From positions 310,001 through 374,000 of the forward strand of contig SAXG01000043.1 in the NCBI GenBank assembly GCA_012932865.1: a DNA stretch of 64,000 nt, written 5' to 3'. The position numbers were made by a program, and so were the translations under genes. Source of the DNA: Amylostereum areolatum (lineage: Eukaryota; Basidiomycota; Agaricomycetes; Russulales; Stereaceae). Shown here piece by piece: positions 10,024-22,425 of the stretch. Numbering within the stretch: position 1 is the stretch's first letter; each line of letters starts with the position of its first letter. The notes beneath the pieces are model-generated. The model did no database searches. It had not been told where the DNA came from and worked only from the letters and a program-made list of their open reading frames with translations.

Positions 10024-13000
10024 TTACCCCCCTTTAAGACGCGCTTTTCGCCTGGAGCGCGATGTCATCTGCAAGGGTGGATGCGAGAAAATCATCAAAG
10101 GAGATGCCGAGGGACGCACGGGGCGGGGCGCATTTGGATGGCGCTTGTGGAAAGCGTCAATCATGTCGGTAACCTTTGAGAGCGACGAACGCGGGAGCCA
10201 GTGTTTTCGGAGTCGGTTAGCCGGCCCACTTGACGAGGTACTGAATACCTTTCTTGTTACGATTGTGTTTAGAGTCGACATGTCTTCAATGTCGTATTCT
10301 TCTTCATCGTCGATGAGGTCTGGGTGGTGGCCTGTTCATAATTTGGCCCGTGAGCGGCTGTCTCCTTGTACGCGGTGAGCAGTGAGGCATGGAAGACTGG
10401 ATGGATTCGCCACGTCTTCGGCACTTCAAGCGGGTAGTTTGACTGGGCTGATGACGTCAATGACTTCGAAGGGTCCAAATCGTTTGGCAGCAAGCTTAGC
10501 TTTCGGTCTCGTCGTCTTCAGGTTTTTGCCTTCTAGCCATACTTTGTCTCCGACGGCAAACTGCGTTGATTCGCTGACCGTGTCGCCATTGTAGTGCTTC
10601 ATCAAGTCTGATGCGAGGAAAGGGCTGGCCTTGATCTCCTGTCGGACTTCTTCAAGTTGACGAGGCGTTCTTCAACTGCAGGGACCTTTGAGGACGTTTT
10701 ACGGAGGGGTACATTTTCGGGAGGAAGCCGTAGAGGACTTCAAAGGGCCCTTTCCAGTAGCTGCATGGGTGCAAGAGTTGTGAGAAAACTCGAAGAAGGG
10801 CAACCACTTCCACCCAGTCGTCTTGACGGTAGTTGCCAGAATACTCGCAGGAACTGCTCGAGGTTCTGGTTCTCCGCGTTCGGTTTGGGCCGTCTGTCTG
10901 TGGGTGATACTCTGTGCTGAGGGTGGACTTGATCCCGAGCTTCTCGTTGATGTATGCATCACCGTCCAGCAAATTGGGGTCCACGATCCCGAGATGATCT
11001 TGTCTGCTATACCGTAGTGTCGGTATACCTTTGCGAAGAGAATGTCGGCCGTGCCATCAGGGGTGATCTTCGTTGTACATGGGTGGTAACCACCATCTTG
11101 GTGAGAGCGATCGACCATGACATTGACGCGTTATAGCCTTCGCAGTCAGGAGTTCGATGATGAAGTCGGTGGATGATTACGCCAAATGGTCGATCGGGTT
11201 ACTTCGTTTGGGATCATGTCGACGTGGGTCGGCTGCTCTGTGTCTTCGTCGACTGGCAGGTTGCGCATCCTGCTAAAAGTCGCGGACAAAGACAGACATG
11301 CCAGGCCACCAATCTTCACTACTCACAAGCTCGTAAGTCTTGAAGCGACCGGGGTGTCCAGCCAGGGGCGATTCATGGTAAATTTTGACAATGTCCGCGT
11401 CGCAGCTCGTCATCCGCAGGACATATACCTTTTCCTCTAAACAGGACCAGGCCTTCTTCGTAGTTCCATTCTTGAAGGTTCTTGCGAGTGACTGGTCCAT
11501 TCCGTAAGATGGCGTCCCGGCTTGAACGACCTCGATGTCCTTGGTTTTGCAGTCGCGGATACGTCGTCGGAGTTCGACATCACCGAGGGAGGTTACTGCT
11601 CCTTGCCTCGTTGCGCGTACTTGAAGTACTTGGGGTCAAGCAACGCGCTCCTTGTTGTCGTTTTCAACACCATCCTCTTGTGATCGGGTCGGTCGAGACA
11701 TTGGATCCGGCGTGGGACATGCCTGGTTTATGAACGAGCGAGAAGTCAAATCGAGTGAGGAATAGAGCCCAACGTGCCTGTCGGCGGCTCAGCTTCTGTG
11801 CCGTCTTGAAGTGCTCCAGGTTCTTGTGATCTGTCCAGATTTCGACGGTGTCGGGGGCGCCTTCGAGGTAGTGGCGCCAGGCTTCAAGCGCACGGATGAT
11901 CGCAAGCAGCTCCTTGTCGTAGATGTCGTAGTTCCGTTCCGGTTCCGATAGGGCCTTGGACAGATACGCCACTGGATGCCAGTGACCGTCGTCGCCTTTC
12001 TGCGAGAGTATACCTCCAGTAGCAAAGTCCGAGGCATCGACTTCAACGAGGTAAGGCTTCTTTGGGTCAGGCATGACCAAGACGGGGGAGGAAGTAAACG
12101 CAGCTTTCAGTGCGTCAAACGCAGTTTGGCAGTCCGTCGACCAGTCCCATGTGCAGTCCTTCTTTGTCAGATCAAATAGGGGCCGTGCAACCTTGGAGAA
12201 GTCCTTGATGAAACGTCGGTAGAAGTTGCCAAAGCCGAGGAAGGATTGCACATCTTTGACCGTTCGTGGTGTCGGCCAGTCCTGAATACCTGCTACCTTG
12301 ACGGGGTCCATAGCGATCTTGTCGTGCGAGATGATGAGTCCGAGGTATTCGACAGAGTCTTGCTCAAAGACGCATTTCTCCGGTTTGAGGAAGAGGTCGT
12401 TGTCTTGCAAACGCTGCAGAACCTGCCGCACTATGGCACGGTGTTCGTCCATGGTGCGAGTGAACACCAAGATGTCGTCCATGTAGATGATGACCTTGCC
12501 CGAGTCGATGAGATCCTTGAACAGTTCATTCATCATTGCCTGAAATGTCGCAGGGGAGTTCATAAGCCCAAAAACATCACCGTAGGTTCGAAGAGACCGC
12601 GATTCGTCTTGAACGCAGCCTTCCACTCGTCGCCTTCCTTGATGCGGACATTGTTGTAGCCAGCGAACATCCATCTTGGAGAAGATCTTTGCACCTTTGA
12701 GGCGGTCGACAATTTCAGAGATCAGTGGCAAGGGGTATTCATTCTTGACAGTGCCCTTGTTTAATTCTCGATAGTCCTGTACGGGACGCAGCTTTCCATC
12801 CTTTTTCTTCACAAAGAAGAACGGACTCGCCTGAGGTGACTTCGATGGGCGGATATAGCCCTTCTTCAGGTGGTCGTCGAGGAAGGTGTCGAGTTCGATC
12901 TGCTCGGAAGGTGAGAGGGGGTAGATCTTGCACGGTTTGGGTTCAAAGCCGTCTTTCATGTCGATAGCATGGTCCCATGGTCGTCGGTCAGGAAGTCGCT

Positions 13001-14284
13001 CGGAGGTTTTCTTGTCGAATACAGGCGCAAAGTCGCGGTACGGCGGGGGGACTAAGTCTTCAAAGGTTTGCGGGCGTGCGTTCTCTTTTGAATGCTCTGC
13101 AAGCTCCTGCGCTTTTGTAAAGCCCGCGCGGATGGGTATTGCATCTGGATTAGGACCATCGGTTTCAGGGAGGATTCCGGCGCGGCGTAGTCCATTGATC
13201 TCCCAGTCTCGGAATACCATGGGCCGCTCGTCGTCGTCTTCAGTGAAGAGTCGTGCGGGTAGAGGGGAGCGATGGACCGTGCGGACGCGAACACCTTTGA
13301 CTCTGCGTGCAGGAATAACATAAGTGGGGACTGGGGTCCAGGACACATATGTCGGCTCTGGGAAGGGATCGTCCACGAGAGGTGTCCTCGGGGTTTTACC
13401 TGCTTCAACCTTACGCTGTGATTGGACCGATGATGGTTTCCGTGGCTTGGTTGCGAGGTTCGTCACAGGAGGTTTGGACAGAGTGCACGAGGGAGGGCAG
13501 CGGAGCATGTCAACACGGTCTCGTTGCCAGTCTATGGTGGGATTGTGCTCGTCGAGCCAGTCTGTTCCAAGGATCATGTCATGATCGCCGATGTCGGTGA
13601 TGAAGAACTCAGCTTCTTCCTCATGGTACGCCTTGAATCTTGCGAGTATATCCGGATCCGCTGGGTCGTTGTGTCGCGTACCCAGCCCATGACGTTCTCG
13701 GTGCCATCCACATTACGCACGGGGAACGGGTTTTCTAGTTTTCTTGTGGTGAGCTTCTTGCGTTCAACGAAGCTTCGGTTCAGGATAATTCCTTCTGCGC
13801 CGCTATCAAGCAGCGCGTCTGCGTCGATTTCTCTTTTGGTAACTCGTCCGATCAGCTTGACTTTGAGCGTGATCGATGGTGTTTGCCTGTTCTTGGTGAC
13901 AGTAGACAGATACAAACACGGGGGATACGATTGCTCACAGGTATGCATGGATGATAATACAGCGAAACGATTCGACGATGATACCAAAAGTCCTTTGCCT
14001 CCACCAGACGACGCGACTGGGGGGCGTTTCAAAAATCCTGCGATTCCAGGATGTCCTTCAACAGCGCTACTGCCTGCTCCTTGCCTTCCGCGTCCAGATC
14101 CTTCAGCTGGCGAGTGATCGCCGCGATGGTTTTGGATGGGTCGGGAGCTGCTTTCGCAGTGGACGGAGCCGTGTTCGTCGGCAGGGGAGGGGCCTTGGAC
14201 CCAGTCTCTACTGCGCCCACCCGTCGCGCGCTCGAGTCGCGGTTGGGGCAGTCGCGAGAGACGTGACCGGCTTGTCGACACATG
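10024..14284 (-). pseudogene. A1 pol remnant (PR-RT-RNase H-IN-chromodomain)
   Basis: On the minus strand: protease DALLDSGAEGII near 13800; RT from about 13000 with IIYMDDILVF near 12480; RNase H with VEVDASDFATGGILSQKG near 12030; integrase zinc region near 11350; HPQTDG-type core near 10880; and a chromodomain remnant near 10300. The longest surviving frame is 11664-13577. Frameshifts near 12655 (inside RT), 11720, 11100 and 10640 destroy the polyprotein. Confidence 0.88.
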
Positions 14285-15056
14285 AAGCACTTGCCTTCGC
14301 GCATCATCTTTGCGCGCTCGTCGTCCGTCAGCTTTGCAGGGCGGGTCGAGGTGTTGGTGAAGGCGCCGACTCGGCGCGACGAGGAGTCGTTGGTCGAACC
14401 GTTCGAGGTGAGCGCGACAGCCCCCTTGGACTGACTGCTCTTCCTCTCCGGGTTCTCTTCGAGCCACTGGTGGTTGATGCGGCGGGCGCGCTCCTTCCAC
14501 TCCGCGAGCTTGGTGGGGAACGGGTACGACCGGGCCACCTGCTTGCCGAGGTCACGCTGAAGTCCCTTCTTGAAAAAGTGGATTAGCGCCTCGTCGTCGT
14601 ACGCTGACATGGTTGCCAGCATCTCAAACTCGGTGATAAAGTCAGTGACGTCCCGGGTGGTCATTGCGAGCTCGTTGATCTTACGCTGAGCCTCTATCTT
14701 CGGATCGACGGGCACGAAGTCTTTGCCAAACCTCTCGAAGAGCTCTTTGTAGGAGCTATAGTGGAGTGTTGGGGGCGTGGGGTCGAGGGTGTCGGCGTCT
14801 TCCTTCTCGTCTTCGTCGGCGAAGAGTTCCATGCGGCGATGCGTGTGCCCAGGCTTTCGCCGTGTCGTCCTCCATCGGCTGAGGAGGAAGCATCATCTTG
14901 GCGTCATCTGTGGCATAAACATCCTTGTTAACGCGCAGGAACATGCGGAGCTCGAGGGAGAACCGGAGGGTGTCGCGTGCTATCGCCTTTGAATGGCTTT
15001 GGCTTGGGGCCGATCTCCCGCTTGGAGACGGCAGGTTTGGATTCGGCGTCGGACAT
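14029..15056 (-). pseudogene. A1 gag remnant, keeps the ancestral gag start
   Basis: The frame starts at ATG 15056-15054 (MSDAESKPAVSK) and runs toward the gag body, but a one-base insertion near 14980 and changes near 14845-14860 shift it. The C-terminal half (14029-14832) keeps the zinc knuckle CFMCRQAGHVSRDC (CX2CX4HX4C) and ends with TTTTTGA (complement at 14029-14035). A1 retains ten bases between the start and the body that are missing in A2 and A3. Confidence 0.85.
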
Positions 15057-16268
15057 CTTGTCGAACGGGGAGGGGGACGGTGAGGGATTGGGCGAGTTCT
15101 TGATCAATGGCGGCGTAGAGTTTCTCGTCGGCGTTCTTCTGCTTCTTCAACTTCGTCCTCAACTTGTTTTGCGACAAGGAAAGTCGGCGGGGGTGAGGAA
15201 TTGCTGGTTATGATGCCACGACCATGATCTTGGACGGGACTGAACGAAGTGGGCTGCCACTCAACTACTGATCGTCCTGGGGTTCGTTCTTGTTCCGTCT
15301 ATAGGCGTACCACTTCCCAGTTGTGTCGTTGTGGTTGATCCTTCTGGGACTTCGATTACAGTACGTCGACGGGGTGGGGGCGAGTTGGTCGGAGGGGGGT
15401 TCAGGAAGCGGCTGTAGAACGTCCGCAGCGGTGGCAAATCCGATTCTTCGACGTAGGGTTGTTCGTCGCGGTCGTCGAAGTACCAGTCTCGACGTTTGCC
15501 GGTTTGGTTCGTCGTGTAGCCAACGTACGGATTCCTTAGTCTGCTGCGAGGTGAGGATATAGTATTCTTCGGGACAGTAGTCTCGAAAGACGGCCTGGGG
15601 GAAGGTCGGGGTGGGGGGAACGAGGGGCTGTGGAGGACGTGATGATGGTCTAGAAGAAGTCCGCCGCGATGGGGCGACGGCCGAGGAGTTTCTTTGTGAG
15701 GTAGCCGGCTTTTACTGCCCTGGCGGATCTTATGTTCGTGGTGGCGGCGACGAAGGGTCTTACCCTTGATGGTGGGATGGAGGACTGGTGGCGGGGTGGA
15801 TTCGGGGGTCCGACGGTTAAACTGGGAGACGGAGGTGAAAACTGGTTTGGAGGATCGGGTTGGGGGCGTCTTGGATGAGGTATGTGTGGTAGGTGGGGGC
15901 GTGGAGGGTGAATTCAAGGCGTTCGAGATCTACGTTGATGCACGTAGTGATCCGGACGTATAGGGCGAGGACGACAGTACCGTGATCCTTGTGCCACCTC
16001 CACTCGAAGATGCGGAAGTTGAGACCGTGCGCGGTCCAGGGATCTTTCTTTGCAGAGGTTCTGTACGGGGACGAGGCAGTTGACGGTGACGGCGTCGGAC
16101 CAAGGGTAGGGGAGTGGTGCGTCGTCGCGGGGGGTGATCGGCTTTCCGTTGAACGGGAGGAAGACCGGTGCGTTCGGGAGGTCCGTGGTGGAGTTTTTAA
16201 CGTCGTAGAGACGGCAGAGGTGGATGGAGAGAGGGGTGCGAGGTAGGCGTAGGGGTAGACTGTCCAGG

Positions 16269-16694
16269 TGTCATGAAACGCAGTTTATGAGACGATGAAC
16301 CGCCTAAGTCGCGACGATGAGAGGAGCGAGAAGAAATAGATTCGAGAGTGTCGGGGGGTCTAGGGTAGTGCAAACGTGCGCTACAGTACCGTATGACGAG
16401 ATGGACAGTCTAGGGAAAAGGGAAGAGAAACACTGTCCTTATATACACGTGGGGAACGATGGTGCGATGCGATGGGCGATAGCGGTGCGAGCGGGGGGAA
16501 CAATAGGAAAGGAGTCATGGGGTGGAGGACGAAGGTCCGGAGCAGTGATTCATAGATAAGGATGCGGAACCCCGCTCGGAAGTCCGGGCAATGACGTCGT
16601 TGAAGCCTGTGATGCAAGGGAAAGTCATGTGCCGTGACACGTCGCTGTGTACGAGGGTCTGCAAACGAAGAGAGAAATGGAGCGATCCGTGACA
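16269..16694 (-). repeat. A1 5' LTR (426 bp)
   Basis: Diverged family A LTR, starting TGTCATGAAACG and ending GATCCGTGACA. The TATA complement TTATATA and the primer site TGGACAGTCTA are both retained. It directly abuts the gene Y region. Confidence 0.88.
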
Positions 16695-16935
16695 CTCCCG
16701 CCTCCCGCCCAGACCAAGAGCAGCCCGCCCCAAAAAGGAAGGGCAACGGCCAATGCCGCCAGCAAGTGAAGCGGAAGGACAGACGCCTTGCAGAAAGGTT
16801 GGACATTCACGTCTATTTTGGCGGTGACCGGCGGATTTGCACCGTACTCGCGTGAGGCAGTGGTCCACTGGCGAGGCCGGGACATCACCGCCGAAGAACT
16901 GAGTTCGTGACCAATCAATCTGGGCCGAGGTCGTT

Positions 16936-19900
16936 TTGGAGCTTTCGGTGGACGAGTTCTGCCTGGATTCATGCGCCTGGACCTTTCAACTCCTGTCCAA
17001 ATTGAACGCTTCCCCAAACCAGCGGCGTGCACGCCAGGATGCCATTCAGAAGGTATGGCGCTCTGAGGGCGACGTCCTCGTGAGCTTCCGCGATGGCGTG
17101 CACCCTCATGACGTCGCCATACGTCCGCAAGGGTACGATCAGTGGGCACGCGTCATGAGCGCGTGGCCTCTGGCCGCGTCCAGCGGCGCCCTTTCTCCTC
17201 AGCCAACGCCCGTGTCCCCAGAAAGCGACGCTCGCTGGCACATCGAGGTCATACGCCACTACTGTCTCCACTTTCACTCTGCCCTCGACCGCATGCCCAC
17301 CATTCCCTTTGTATGTCCCCCGTCCCTTCCGCGGCTCAATCTAGTTTAGAACTTTGCATATTCCCCACGCGCACCTGTACGTAGATTACCTTGCTTATGT
17401 AATTTGTCGTAACCGACCACATCCGTCCAATCCCTCTCGCCCTGTTTTTTTCTTGGAATTATTGCAATTCTGTAGTCCGATCACATTGTACATACACCTC
17501 CACCGTTGAAATATACCTCGCCTTCTCCTCCCCCTGGCGTCGATCTCCGATAACCCCCCGAACATCCGCCCAAGTGAGTCGATACCTGCCCTCCGTCCTT
17601 TTACGCCTCCCCCAAGGTAAGCCGCTTCCGCGCCCACTTTGCCCACGCCTTACTCACCCTCCCTAAATTTTTTTGCCCCACACAGGAGACGATCAATCAA
17701 GCCAGAATTGGCGGAGCCCTGAGAGTCGACCACCCAGTGCACAGAACGTCTCGGCCACGCGGCTCGCGTACGTCTCCTGCCAGCTCTGCATCCCTCTCCT
17801 GACGAAATCCCCTCCACCCACCGTATTCATTTGACCCTAAAATCCAGGGCCCCCGGTTCGCAATCGTCGACACCGTCATTTATGTTATTTACAAAATCTT
17901 CACGGCGCAACCCGCCCTGCCATGCTAGCTACAAAAATTGAGCAAAAGAATTCATGCGATGCATTTGAGCTGTCCACCGCGCCCTGACGTAGCAGATCCC
18001 GGCGCCAATGATGCCCATCCACGACGCCGGCCCCTACATATGTCCCACCAAGTCAGTCGGTCTGCGCTTCCAACCACGTCCCATGGTGAGTTATTCCCGC
18101 CTCAACTCCCTCCTCGACCCATTCTCATTCCAATCAACCACCCCCACACCATCTCTAGTCCCCACCCGCTCTCGAGGCGTGCCGCCAAAAGCATTGGAAC
18201 GAGTTGGAATGGCCCTGGCTTGCAGAGCAGTGGCAGAGTCAGAGCGTGGCGGTGTTCCTCGTCTTTGACCACAAAGGCCGCAGTCAGTTATCCCTCCGCG
18301 CCCCCCTCCACTCTCCATGCTAACTCAACAACTTTGTCCAGTCGCTCACGGCAACTTGTCCAGGGCCACCCAGGCCGTCGCGGCGGACTATCTCAAAACA
18401 TTTCACGACCCGTTCCCAGAGGAGACTGACACATCTTACGCCGCGCGCTGTGTCGGTAAGGCGGGGGTGACGCGTCGCCCGCCAGAGACTGCGGCAGAGT
18501 GCGGCCACAACGCCTTGAGCTGGTGACCCTCGGTGCGTCGTGGTCCCACGTCTCGCGACCTTATTCCCTGACCGTACATTTCTACGCAGCGAATCCTTCC
18601 TTGTTCAAACGACTGAGCCCCGGCAACGCTCGGCAGGGAGGCAAAGCCCTCGCCCCATTGCCCCCATTGCCTCGCAACCCTCCCGCCGTAAGCGTCCCCG
18701 CAAGCCCAGCCCCTTTACCATCTTCCGCGGAGATCCCGAGCAGTGTCCTGCCCGCCTTCCAGGTGAGGACGTCGGCCCCTGGATGCACCGGGTAGGCCTG
18801 GCCTTCCAGGCTCTTCCTCTGGAACGCGTGGAGTTGCTTCAGCAGGAAGCAACTCTCGCCCACCAAGCTACTCTCGCCGCCACTGTCGTCACGCCTGATA
18901 ACGACGCCGCTGGACCTGTTGAAGAACCACCAGCCTCGAGTCCAGGCACCCCGCCCCCGGCTCCACTCCAGGACGAAGGGGCGGCGGCTGTTCGCCAAAG
19001 TCAAGCATCCTTGCGGGAGTTCACTCGAGGCCTGTGAGCCGCCTTTCCCTATCTCGCACTTCGTCCTTCACTCACGGCGCCCTTGCAGCAAGGCGGCGGC
19101 CCTCCCGCAGGAGCTAAAAGATTGCTCTGCCCACTACGTGGCCGAGACCGATTGGGCCAACGTCATCTTCGCTGGGGGGCTGGATATATGCGGCAACGTC
19201 GACTGGGAAATGTTCGTATTTCATCGCCCTGGTTCGCCTTCAGACTGGCCAGCTCACCATTTTGCAGAGTCTCCTCGGGGAAGACGCCCTCGGGCCACAA
19301 CTTCATTCAATTCCTGGAGCACCGGCTCAAGCTCGAGGACGGCTACATTGGAACCTGCTGGGCCGACTTCATCAATGTATTGTTTCCCGGTGTGCCCCTC
19401 CTCCACCACCACCGTCTGATCCCCGCGGCCTGACGTACAACAACCTTTAGAACTCAGCCAGCCTGACCTCGCGCCAGACCCTCTTGCCACACCCCTAGCA
19501 GCGTCGGAAGAGCCAGAAGAGCAAACGGGTACAATGGAACTCGCCGCGACAGAGTCCGTCGACCCCCCAATGCAGTCCGTCGACGCCGCAACAGAACCCT
19601 TTGACGCCCCAGAGGAATATGGGTTCTCCTGGTCCCCCATTCCTCCGCGCCGATCGCCGCCTATTTCCCCTCTCGGGCTACCAGACAAGGGCTGTGACAT
19701 CCTGACGGCGTCTCCACCACCAGCCTCGCGCACACCCAGCCTGCCAGCCCCGTCCACCCGCCCGCCCTCTCCATTTCTTGCTGAGGAGGTAGGAGGATGA
19801 ACCACCTCTCCTCCAGTGCCGCCAACGCCGTTGCAGCACGACACTCCCGCCGCCAAGACAGCGCACCCAGCCGCCAAGACAGCGCGCCCAGCCGCGAAGA

Positions 19901-20266
19901 TTGCAAAGAGTCGCGGCGCCGCCAAGACACCCCAGGCGCGCTTGACCTCCACTGCCGCCATTACCCCGACCATCCCCCGCCCCACCCCAGGCGCCCGAGC
20001 GCGTGTCCCAAAGAGCGAAGAAGGGCAGCGCCTGTCAGCGCGGCAAAGATCCGTGAGTCCCCCTGCTGCATTCCCATTCATCCATTGACACACGCCCTCA
20101 CTACAGACTTCACGCCTTTTTCTCGGACCCGGTCAAAGTCGCGGAAGCGGAGGCCCAAAAAGCTGCTCAGAGGAAAAAGAAAGCAGCCACCCCCAAAATG
20201 CAGAAGGGTGTAGCGCGTGGTGAATGTTTTCCGTCGCCGTTCCGTCGCCAGCTGGTTGGGTCATAG
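16936..20266 (+). CDS. Gene Y: intron-rich protein of unknown function
   Basis: A series of plausible exons joined by short GT-AG introns. About 16936-17310 encodes a Trp-rich block (CLDSCAWTFQLLSKLN ... YCLHFHSALDRMPTIPF). About 18006-18083 encodes DAGPYICPTKSVGLRFQPRP. About 18160-18280 encodes KHWNELEWPWLAEQWQSQ and FLVFDHKGR. About 18350-18451 encodes AADYLKTFHDPFPEETD. Then come 18590-19030, 19090-19210 (ETDWANVIFAGGLDICGN) and 19270-19430 (EDGYIGTCWADFINVLFPG). A Lys/Ala-rich tail (FFSDPVKVAEAEAQKAAQ) ends at TAG 20264-20266. I know no family for it. Its 5' end may have been lost at the A1 LTR (16694). Same strand as Z and the helicase downstream. Exact splice sites are not established. 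Confidence 0.4.
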
Positions 20267-20696
20267 GCACTGGGAGCTTTGTTTCTACGAGCGTGCCCGC
20301 GTAGGGGCTGGGTCTTACAGTACAAATTTCATGTCAGAGAGGAATGGCGAGCGTCGGAGCCGAACCGTATCAACGGGGCGAATTGTCTCACCCACCCCCC
20401 TGCCAACTCTTTGTCCATCAGAAAATACCATTGCATAGTTCGGGCGCGATGGCCCCTCAGGCTGGCGCCCTCCCACCACCCGTCCGTTGCTCCACCAACA
20501 TTTCAACATCCTTCGCCAACGCCTCGGCGTCGATCTTCCTCGATCGCCCTCAACCTGGGCAACGCGCGACGCGGGTGGACCCTCCAGAGCTCTCCCAAAG
20601 CCCTTCGATATATTGCAAGTCACCTCCACCACCCACATGCAGGGGTCCACTCTCAACCGCCGCCCATAATTCCCTCCGTCGCCCCCCTCTCCCCAT

Positions 20697-22265
20697 GGCT
20701 AATTACACAAAGGAACTCAAGGCTGCTTGCGCTCTGGGGTCTGAAAGTCGAAAGCCACCCCCCTCCCTCCTTGCCCTGTCCCGGGTGTCGCGGTGCTGTC
20801 AAGCTGCAGCTTGCTTACCGAAAAGGGATCGCAGGTCGCTGGCTCTCCATGGTGTGTATCACCCCCCCCCCCCCCTCACCGTCTCCCTCTCTCACCCTCT
20901 ACCCGCTAGTGTGACGAAAGTTCCCGTTGTGAAACCACCCGCCAGTCAGTGCAGCCAGACGTTCCCAAATACCTCACTGAGGGCATAGAAGGCATCCGCT
21001 TCGTGACCAGTGCCGCGGAGCGGGTAAGGTTGTTGTGGAAGCTGAGAAACGAGGTTGGGGTGGCGGAGGGCAAGGTGAGCCGCTTCCATGACCTTTTTAT
21101 GACCCGCTGCGAGCTCAGTCAGCCCCCACGCCGTCCCCAGCGAACAGTGTCGGCCACTTTCGCCTCTTCCTCACAGTCGATATACTTGTTGTCCGACGCA
21201 AGCTCCCCGCCGCCCAGCTCGCCGATTGCCCATCCCTCACGGCGCACCTCGGCGACGCACATCAAGCTTGAGCCACCAAGCCCTCCCAGAGACAGACGCC
21301 GGTGAGTGCGCTCTGCAGCAGAAGGTCTCGCAGGCTTTCTGAACTTCGGAAACAGGCGTGGGGCGATTCTCCCATCTCGCAAGGCCCGCCAGCCCAGACA
21401 TGACAAGGCGGCGGGCGCTCAGCATACGTCAAATGCAGTCCGGCCCAGGGCCCGAACTCGTCATGAGCTCTATTTCACCTACCCACCCACCATTGAATAT
21501 TGACTCGTCCATCGCAGCATGAGATCAGTGACTCTTCGGAAGATGAGCTTCCCAAAAAAATTCCCAAGCCTAACTTTGTGCGTCGTGTCTTTTCCAACCT
21601 CTCAAGCGGATGTTCTGACCTCTTCTCCCTGGATCAGTTCGTTGAAACCCACCGCGGGTATGCGAGCACATCGGCTGGGGGTTCCTCACCCATCTCCATT
21701 GATGACGCAAGTGGTTTTTATTTACCCGATGTTCGATTTTTGACCCATCGGCCAACGCAGGACGAAGAACAAGAAGAAGAACCCGTGAGTTTAACCAAGG
21801 ACATATGCATCTGGATTTTCCACCATAACGGGGTGCGTCTGCCATTCCTCCACCTCCACGGCGGTGCAGTTCTCATGCAATCTCCTTCAGATCCCAGGGC
21901 CTGCCCTCAAAGACTACGCCGTCGACGTTGACCGACCCTTGGTCCTCTCACAACATTCCCGCATCATGAAGAGGTTCGAACTCTCTCTTGCCAGTCGCTG
22001 GCAGAAGTGGCTGCCAGGACGCTTGGAGTGGGGGTCTTTCATTGGTGTGGGCGATCGGGTTTGGTTGGAAGAAGAGGAGACCACGGTTGTTGGCCGCGTC
22101 GAGGGCTGCACCTATTGCCCTGACCTCTGGGAGGAGCTGAAACTCATGGCCTCCCCACCTCGTCTTTCTGCGGGCAAGGCACTGTATGAGAAGGGTAAAA
22201 AATGCGCGGCGCCGGAGGTGGACTTTGCCCTCAACGAAGCCGCGGCCAAACGCCGTCACATTTAG
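20697..22265 (+). CDS. Gene Z: unknown protein with a possible zinc-binding N-terminus
   Basis: Exon-like blocks include CPGCRGAVKLQLAYRKG with IAGRWLSM near 20780-20850, continuing after an intron as CDESSRCETTRQSVQPDVPK and TEGIEGIRFVTSAAERVRLL (20912-21074). The CX2C...GRW...C...C spacing resembles a small zinc ribbon or GRF-like finger, but that is only a resemblance. Ser/Pro-rich segments follow (21150-21300, 21520-21785). The final exon (about 21890-22265) encodes KRFELSLASRWQKWLPGRLE and WGSFIGVGDRVWLEEEETTV and stops at TAG 22263-22265. A 14-nt C run at 20862-20875 lies in an intron. The start is not determined. It ends 160 bp before the helicase start. Confidence 0.4.
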
Positions 22266-22425
22266 TGCTGTAATTACATCATGCATGCTTAGCATTACCT
22301 TCCCGATGGATGTGTGAGCTTCAGCGCTTGAATGCAGGCGAGGCAACGTGTCATGTGACCGTGTTCAGACAAGCCATGCCCAAGTCCTTGCCAGGAGCGC
22401 CTTGCGAGACCGCCACCCTCGACCG

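Larger units (their letters stand above)
9612..16694 (-). mobile_element. A1: decayed Ty3/gypsy chromovirus, family A, minus strand
   Basis: A 7.1-kb element with two family A LTRs and the order gag, PR, RT, RNase H, integrase, chromodomain on the minus strand. It retains the putative self-priming site TAGACTGTCCA (plus strand 16256-16266) beside the 5' LTR and the C-rich complement of a polypurine tract at about 10026. Many frameshifts make it dead. Unlike A2, A3 and the solo LTR it has no target duplication: left flank ACAAG, right flank CTCCC. It is the most diverged family A copy here but keeps gag sequence deleted from A2 and A3. Confidence 0.9.
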
